Below, piece after piece: positions 6,969 through 11,169 of a stretch of 11,169 nucleotides of DNA (positions within the stretch are counted from its first letter, which is position 1; every line of letters begins with the position of its first letter). The notes below the pieces were generated by a model. It was not told the DNA's origin, searched no databases, and saw nothing but the letters and a program-made list of their open reading frames with translations. Origin of the DNA: Cochliopodium minus (lineage: Eukaryota > Discosea > Himatismenida > Cochliopodiidae); assembly GCA_024220525.1 (NCBI GenBank), contig JAMYWO010000181.1, positions 72,369 through 83,537 on the forward strand. The letters run 5' to 3'. The translations under genes and the position numbers were made by a program.

Positions 6969-8724
6969 TTAAAATTTTTTAAAAGGAAGATGATGGAAAT
7001 TCGCTTTTGATTTTTCAAATGCAAGCTTAACAAGACCATCAAGTTTATTTATATTTACAATAGTATGAATATTGTCCTCAACACCAATGGTGGTGGGATC
7101 ACAAATACTGGGGTCCATAAGATTGAGTTTGAAATTGGGATCATCTGATGAAATTTCGTTTTCATCTTCATAATCATAATAAATATCGTTAATCCAAGTC
7201 AAAGAGCTCCAAAAATGAGCTAAGAAAAAATCAAAAAAAAAAAAAATAAAATTGAAATTAAAAAAAAAATAACTTTATACCTTCTAAATGATGAGAATAA
7301 TGTCCTATTTTTTAAAATGCAAAAAATTTTTATAATAAAAATTAAAAAGAAAATAAGAATTCATTTACCTTCATTCGTACTTACAATGACATCAAAAACA
7401 ATTAAACTGGCACCCTTGGGTAGAAAAAAAGCAGTCATAGAAATTCCTCCAGGCGGAGAGATAACAAGAGTAGATTCCATGATCATTTTGACTTGTTGCT
7501 CCAAAGTAAAATCACCAGGATTGATCTTAACAACGTCAGCAAAAGAATACTTCCCCTTCAAAAATTGAAACATAGAATCAGTGTTTATGACGGAGCGTTT
7601 GCCTTTTTTCTCGAAAATCAAAATTTTGTGTTTTTTGAGGGGTTTTTCTTCGAAATCTCTTCCGAAAATCTTTTTGAGCAAAAAGTTGCGGTAGTTCCAA
7701 ACGTAAAAGGATCTACCACTAAAAACACCCACCGAATTCTCGTCAGATTCACATCTATTTTTGTGTTGATAGTTGTGGCCTCTAGAAAAAGAGACGGGAG
7801 ATCCAATCAACAATTTTTCGAAACAAATTTTGTCAAATTTCCTCGAAATTTCCCTCATTTCGTAAATGTTTTCGGTGATCAATCTCGTCCAATTCCAAAA
7901 TTGTTTGTATCCACTGTATGGCCCCTCTTCTGTTTCGTCTTCGTCAAAGGTGTAAATGAGAGGTGTCTGGGGGAACGTGTTCATTTGGAATTCCATTGAA
8001 GAAACATAAAGGGGAAACATTGCGTCGAACAATAAATGGCCAATATTTTCCCATATTGTAGGAAAAGTTATTGTTGAATATTTTTTTTGATAATCTTTTT
8101 TATAATTAAAAATAATAAAAATATAATAAGATTTTCGTATATCTTACACGTCTTATTTGATTTGATCTTTGGAAATTTTTTATCTTTGATTATTTTTATA
8201 TATGCTCTTGGTTTTTTGTATCCTTTGTTCGACCATTTTTGCCTTGGCAAATTCATTATGTTTATATATTCCTCCATTGGATCATTTTCTACATTATTCC
8301 CATTTTTGTTGTATCTCAACAAGGATGGATGATCTTTCTCTTCATAATATTCCAATGTAAAATTTTTTAATCTTCATTTTTTTTTTATTTTTCAGAGAAA
8401 TAAATAATAAATTTAAAAGATATTGACACAATTTTAAAATAAAAAGAATTAATTGAATCGTGTTAATTTATCCATCTAATACCTGTTTTCTTTATTCAAA
8501 ATCAAACATACATTTTCCATTATACAACTTCTTCTTTCAACTGCAACAAGATCATCGTTGGGACTTGGTGATACACAATGAATTGTAGAGTAATCTGTCT
8601 TTGGAGGAAATTGAATCTTCAAAACTTTATTTTTTCGTTGGTCATTCTCCGTATTATTCCAGAATAAAAAAATAAAAATTATTGCCAGTGTTATCAATGA
8701 TGTGAAGGCAAGTTTTAGATTCAT
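6969..8724 (-). CDS. GT61-like glycosyltransferase, type II membrane protein, five exons
   Basis: On the - strand, exons 8724-8483, 8371-8148, 8094-7369, 7304-7281 and 7219-6969 join in frame to 488 residues ending in TAA. Residues 5-22 (LAFTSLITLAIIFIFLFW) are a signal anchor, so the enzyme should face the Golgi or ER lumen. GT61 (DUF563) signs in order: SCIMENVCLIL after the stem, WENIGHLLFDAMFPLY (171-184, the N-x-G-H-x-x-x-D motif), KRSVIN at about 311-316, LEQQVKMIMESTLVISPPGGISMTAFFLPKGASLIVFD at about 343-370. Family members move GlcNAc, xylose or similar sugars from UDP-sugars to glycoproteins; the donor here is unknown. The usual H-G-A-G-L loop is replaced by P-P-G-G-I-S. Exon 4 has only 24 bases. 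The C-terminal 80 residues beyond the core are acidic and unrecognised. Confidence 0.85.
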
Positions 8725-9174
8725 TCAGATTTTATTTTTATTCTTTCATTCTTTCAAGCACTATTTATTTTTCATTTGATTGTCATTTTTAATGACAGAT
8801 TTTTTTTAATTAGGAGATTTTAATTTAATAGCAAAGAGTAAGGAATTTGGGAAAGTTGGTGAAGTTGGTGATATCAATTGGAATTTTAATGAAAGTGGAT
8901 TTTTAAGACATTAATTATTTTTTTTTCTGAAATATTAATAATAGAAAATTTTTGGGGTCAATGTTTGAAGAAAATGAATGAAATTGAAAGAAGATTCTGT
9001 ATTGTTGAAGTCCGTACAAATCAGCAAAAAAATATAAATGAAAAAAAATAAAAATGAAGAAAAGAAAAACATTTGATACAAATATTGTGGAGGGTAAATA
9101 AAATTCTTATTAATTGAGAATTATTTCTTTTATACTTTGCATCAATTGAAAGGATAGAAATAAACAAAGAGGGG
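8725..9174. other. Intergenic region upstream of the glycosyltransferase
   Basis: Apart from the fragment at 8814-8914 this stretch is A/T-rich with no assembled gene. It includes the glycosyltransferase 5' flank and the leader AAAGAGGGG before the third F-box head. A 25-codon frame from an ATG near 8975 has no support. Confidence 0.45.
8814..8914 (+). pseudogene. Coding-like orphan exon fragment
   Basis: After a possible acceptor TTAATTAG (ending 8813), a frame of 32 codons runs to TAA 8912-8914. It reads DFNLIAKSKEFGKVGEVGD then INWNFNESGFLRH, markedly richer in G than its surroundings. No preceding exon exists upstream on this strand because the glycosyltransferase occupies it. It could be a gene relic or chance. 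No homologue recognised. Confidence 0.25.
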
Positions 9175-9227
9175 ATGATCAAATTCGATTCAACAATCAA
9201 ACAGATATGGATAATTATCCTCTCAAA
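9175..9227 (+). pseudogene. Third F-box gene head, cut at N9228
   Basis: Bases 9171-9227 are identical to window bases 1-57, that is, the GGGG leader and first 53 coding bases of the complete F-box gene. Upstream the only match to the 1586 copy is AAAGAGGGG. At N9228 the match ends and an (ATTTTT)-type repeat begins that leads to an ankyrin exon. As with the second copy, the frame is intact to the N, so an assembly break is the likely cause. Confidence 0.75.
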
Positions 9228-9228
9228 N

Positions 9229-9350
9229 TATTTTTATTTTTATTTTTATTTTTATTTTTATTTTTTATTTTTTATTTTTATTTTTATTTTTATTTATTTA
9301 TTTTTATTTTTTTATTTTTATTTCTATTTTTATTTTTATTTCCTATAAAG
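9229..9350 (+). repeat. (TTTTTA)n-type intron end before the ankyrin exon
   Basis: Nearly perfect TTTTTA units from 9229 to about 9340, ending in CCTATAAAG at 9350, the acceptor of the ankyrin exon. It is the 3' end of an intron whose donor is not present on this side of the N. Confidence 0.7.
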
Positions 9351-11169
9351 ATTTAAAATGCGATGTTAATTTGAAAAACAGCTACAGGGACACTCCTTTT
9401 CATTTGTCCTGCTTGTTAAACAAAAATTTGGAAATAATAAAGTACATGGTAAAATCTGCCAAATGCAAAGTCAACAAACAAAATAACGATGGAGACACTC
9501 CTCTTCAATTATGTTGTTGGAAAAATGAAAATTTGGATATTGTAAAGTTTTTGATAGAAGGTAGAAAAATAATTTTAAAAATCAAAAAATTCTTAAAAAC
9601 AATATTAAAAAAAAATTCATTTACAAAAAAATATTATATATTAAAAAAATAAGAAATAAGAGATAAAATAAATGAAAAAAATCAAAAAAATAATTTAAAA
9701 CAAAAATAATAAGAAATAATAAATAAAAAAACTTTAATTTTAATTTAACTATTTAAAAAAATTCTTAAAAACAATATTAAATATCAAAATAAAGAAATAA
9801 GAAATAAAAATAAAAATTAAAAAATTATTTCAAAAATTAAAATAAGAAAAAAGAAAAAATAAAAAATAAAAAAATTCAAATAATAAGAAATAAAAATAAA
9901 TAATAAAATAAGAAAATAAGAAAATAATAAAATAAGAAATAAAAAATTAAAAATAAAAAAATTTATTTACAAAAAAATTAGATTATCAATATTAAAACTA
10001 AAATTCATTTAGAGGCGAATTGTGACTTGAATATCATAAACAGTGAAAAAAACACAATTTTACACTTTGCTTGTTGGAAAAACAGAAACTTCGAGATAAT
10101 AAAGTATCTAGTAGAAAAGGCGAAATGCGACATCAACAAACAAAACAACGACGGAGACACTCCGCTTTACTTCTCCATCTTGAAAAATCGCCGCGAAAAA
10201 AATTTTAAAAATTTCAACGAAATAAAGTTTTTGTTGGAGAAAAAAAGTGACGTCAATCTCATCAATAATTTTAAGGAGACATTTCTCCATTTTTTTTCAG
10301 AGAAAATGGAAAAAAATTTCGATTTTATTTCTCTCAAAAAAATTCTTTTGATCAGCGTTTGTTCTGGTTTTGACTTTGAGTTGAGAAATAATGAGAATAT
10401 GACTGTGAAGGAGATGATCATCAAGAAAAACGAAGATTTTTTGCCTTTGTTTGAATCTATCGAGAGGAGGGATTTGTGGAATATTTCCGATCATTGTTTT
10501 TTCTCGGATCAAATTCAAAACTGCGTTTACACTTTTCTTCTTTGCGTCAAAAAAAAACTTCCGAAAAATTCCTTCAAAATATCAAAGTTTGTTCTTTATA
10601 TCATCATCAATCTTTATGTTGCTTCCACTTTGTTTCCTTCGAGAGACAACTTTGAGAGGGATTCTAAACTGATAAAAATCGTTTCTAATTTAAATAAAAA
10701 TAAATTGAGGAAGAAAGATGAGATGATAGCTTCAAAAAACAAAGAATTGTCTTTATTAAAAGAAGAAATGTCTTTGGAAATTTCCAAATTAAAAGATAAA
10801 CTCGCCAACAAAAAAAGAAAAGTTATCTCTTTGAAAAATGAATGCGACAAAGTTTATTCTGACACCAGATGTGTTCTAGAAAGAAAAGATAAGAAGATGG
10901 AGATTGTAGATAACATTTTAATTGAAAAAGATAAGCTTCTTCTTGAGAAAGACAAGTTGATGGTTGAATACCAAAAGATTTTGTTGGACAAAGACAAGAG
11001 GCTTGTTGAGAAGGACAACCGGATCAAGGAGATCACTGACCACAACAAAAAGTTAAAGCTTGAGAATTATGATCTCAAGAAGAATCTTCCTTCTGTTAAC
11101 AATAAAGATTCTACAAAGAAAGGAGACAATAATTATGGTGTTCAAAACAAAAAAGAAAGTGATAGAAAT
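9351..11169 (+). CDS. Ankyrin-repeat protein with long C-terminal coiled coil (both ends missing)
   Basis: Exon 9351-9560 and exon 10013-11169 (open to the window end) join phase 1 across a 452-base intron to 455 whole codons. The exon before 9351 is lost at N9228. Five ankyrin repeats are visible, e.g. VNKQNNDGDTPLQLCCWK, LHFACWKNRNFEIIKYLVEK, INKQNNDGDTPLYFSILK; the fourth is stretched by a basic insert and the fifth is divergent. Bases 10510-10627 encode the helical module shared with two other genes. From about 10680 to 11090 the chain is a Lys/Glu-rich coiled coil with repeated L-x-EKDK units, then a polar tail. The design suggests a scaffold or adaptor: repeats for binding, coil for self-association. 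The large last exon has no stop in frame through 11169. No named homologue recognised. Confidence 0.85.
9561..10012 (+). repeat. A-rich 452-base intron with internal direct repeat
   Basis: Intron of the ankyrin gene, made almost wholly of A with T and short AATAAGAAATAAA-like units. A 26-base segment at 9584-9609 recurs exactly at 9756-9781. Unlike the preceding intron end (T-rich), the coding strand here is A-rich. Confidence 0.75.
10510..10627 (+). other. Shared C-terminal helical module, copy 3
   Basis: Within the ankyrin/coiled-coil gene, between the repeats and the coil. It reads QIQNCVYTFLLCVKKKLPK then FKISKFVLYIIINLY. The hydrophobic spacing matches copies 1 and 2, but the Pro of the I-P-K core is replaced by Ser. 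Confidence 0.45.

Noticed and set aside
7493-7999. 168-codon + strand open frame
   Set aside because: It is opposite the GT61 exon, whose motifs, splice sites and frame continuity are far stronger.
9561-10012. CRISPR-like or transposon repeat
   Set aside because: The repeats are irregular A-rich units without spacers, terminal inverted repeats or any transposase frame; the segment is an intron by frame continuity.
10108-11048. Several - strand open frames and a + frame at 10451-10672
   Set aside because: All are shadows of the ankyrin/coiled-coil exon, which is open without a stop from 10015 to the window end.

Overview
The window looks like nuclear DNA of an A/T-rich, intron-containing unicellular eukaryote. 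Gaps between genes and introns are almost pure A/T. Every multi-exon gene resolves into GT-AG introns that keep reading frame exactly, and the protein families (F-box, ankyrin, SAM, GT61 with a type II membrane anchor) are eukaryotic. An amoeboid or parasitic protist is my guess from composition and family mix. The species cannot be read from the sequence. No tRNA, rRNA, CRISPR array or transposase gene was found. All well-supported genes use the standard code and stop at TAA, TAG or TGA.

Layout, left to right. (1) A complete four-exon F-box gene (5-1265), followed by a degenerate copy of its start (from 1395) and a truncated near-identical copy (1586-1694) that ends at a single N (1695). (2) Directly after that N, the 3' half of a short-chain dehydrogenase/reductase gene (1780-2356). 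(3) A compact + strand pair: a small ankyrin protein (2495-3325) and, 22 bases later, a six-exon gene (3348-4661). The second gene encodes a membrane-anchored protein with a glutamine-amidotransferase-like (ThuA-like) fold. (4) A short gene of unknown function (4773-5000) with a coding-looking continuation past its stop, and a possible gene relic (5306-5467). (5) On the - strand, a SAM-domain-only gene (6067-5767) and a five-exon GT61-like glycosyltransferase (8724-6969), separated by about 900 bases with no gene I can support. (6) A third F-box head (9175-9227), cut off at another single N (9228). (7) An ankyrin-repeat plus coiled-coil gene (9351 to beyond the window end) whose long last exon is open to base 11169.

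The most interesting theme is a roughly 37-residue C-terminal helical module. It occurs in the small ankyrin protein, in the amidotransferase-like membrane protein and after the ankyrin repeats of the last gene, and possibly as a relic at 5306-5467. It has a hydrophobic helix, a basic linker, then a [I/F]-P-K-x-[I/V]-L-x-x-I-[I/L] core that resembles the first helix of an F-box. Together with the true F-box genes, this suggests a lineage-specific set of ubiquitin-ligase adaptor-like proteins that share a tail but differ in recognition domain. This is inference. The two single Ns, each exactly where a repeated F-box copy stops matching and unrelated intron sequence begins, look like assembly joins. 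Linkage across 1695 and 9228 should not be trusted.
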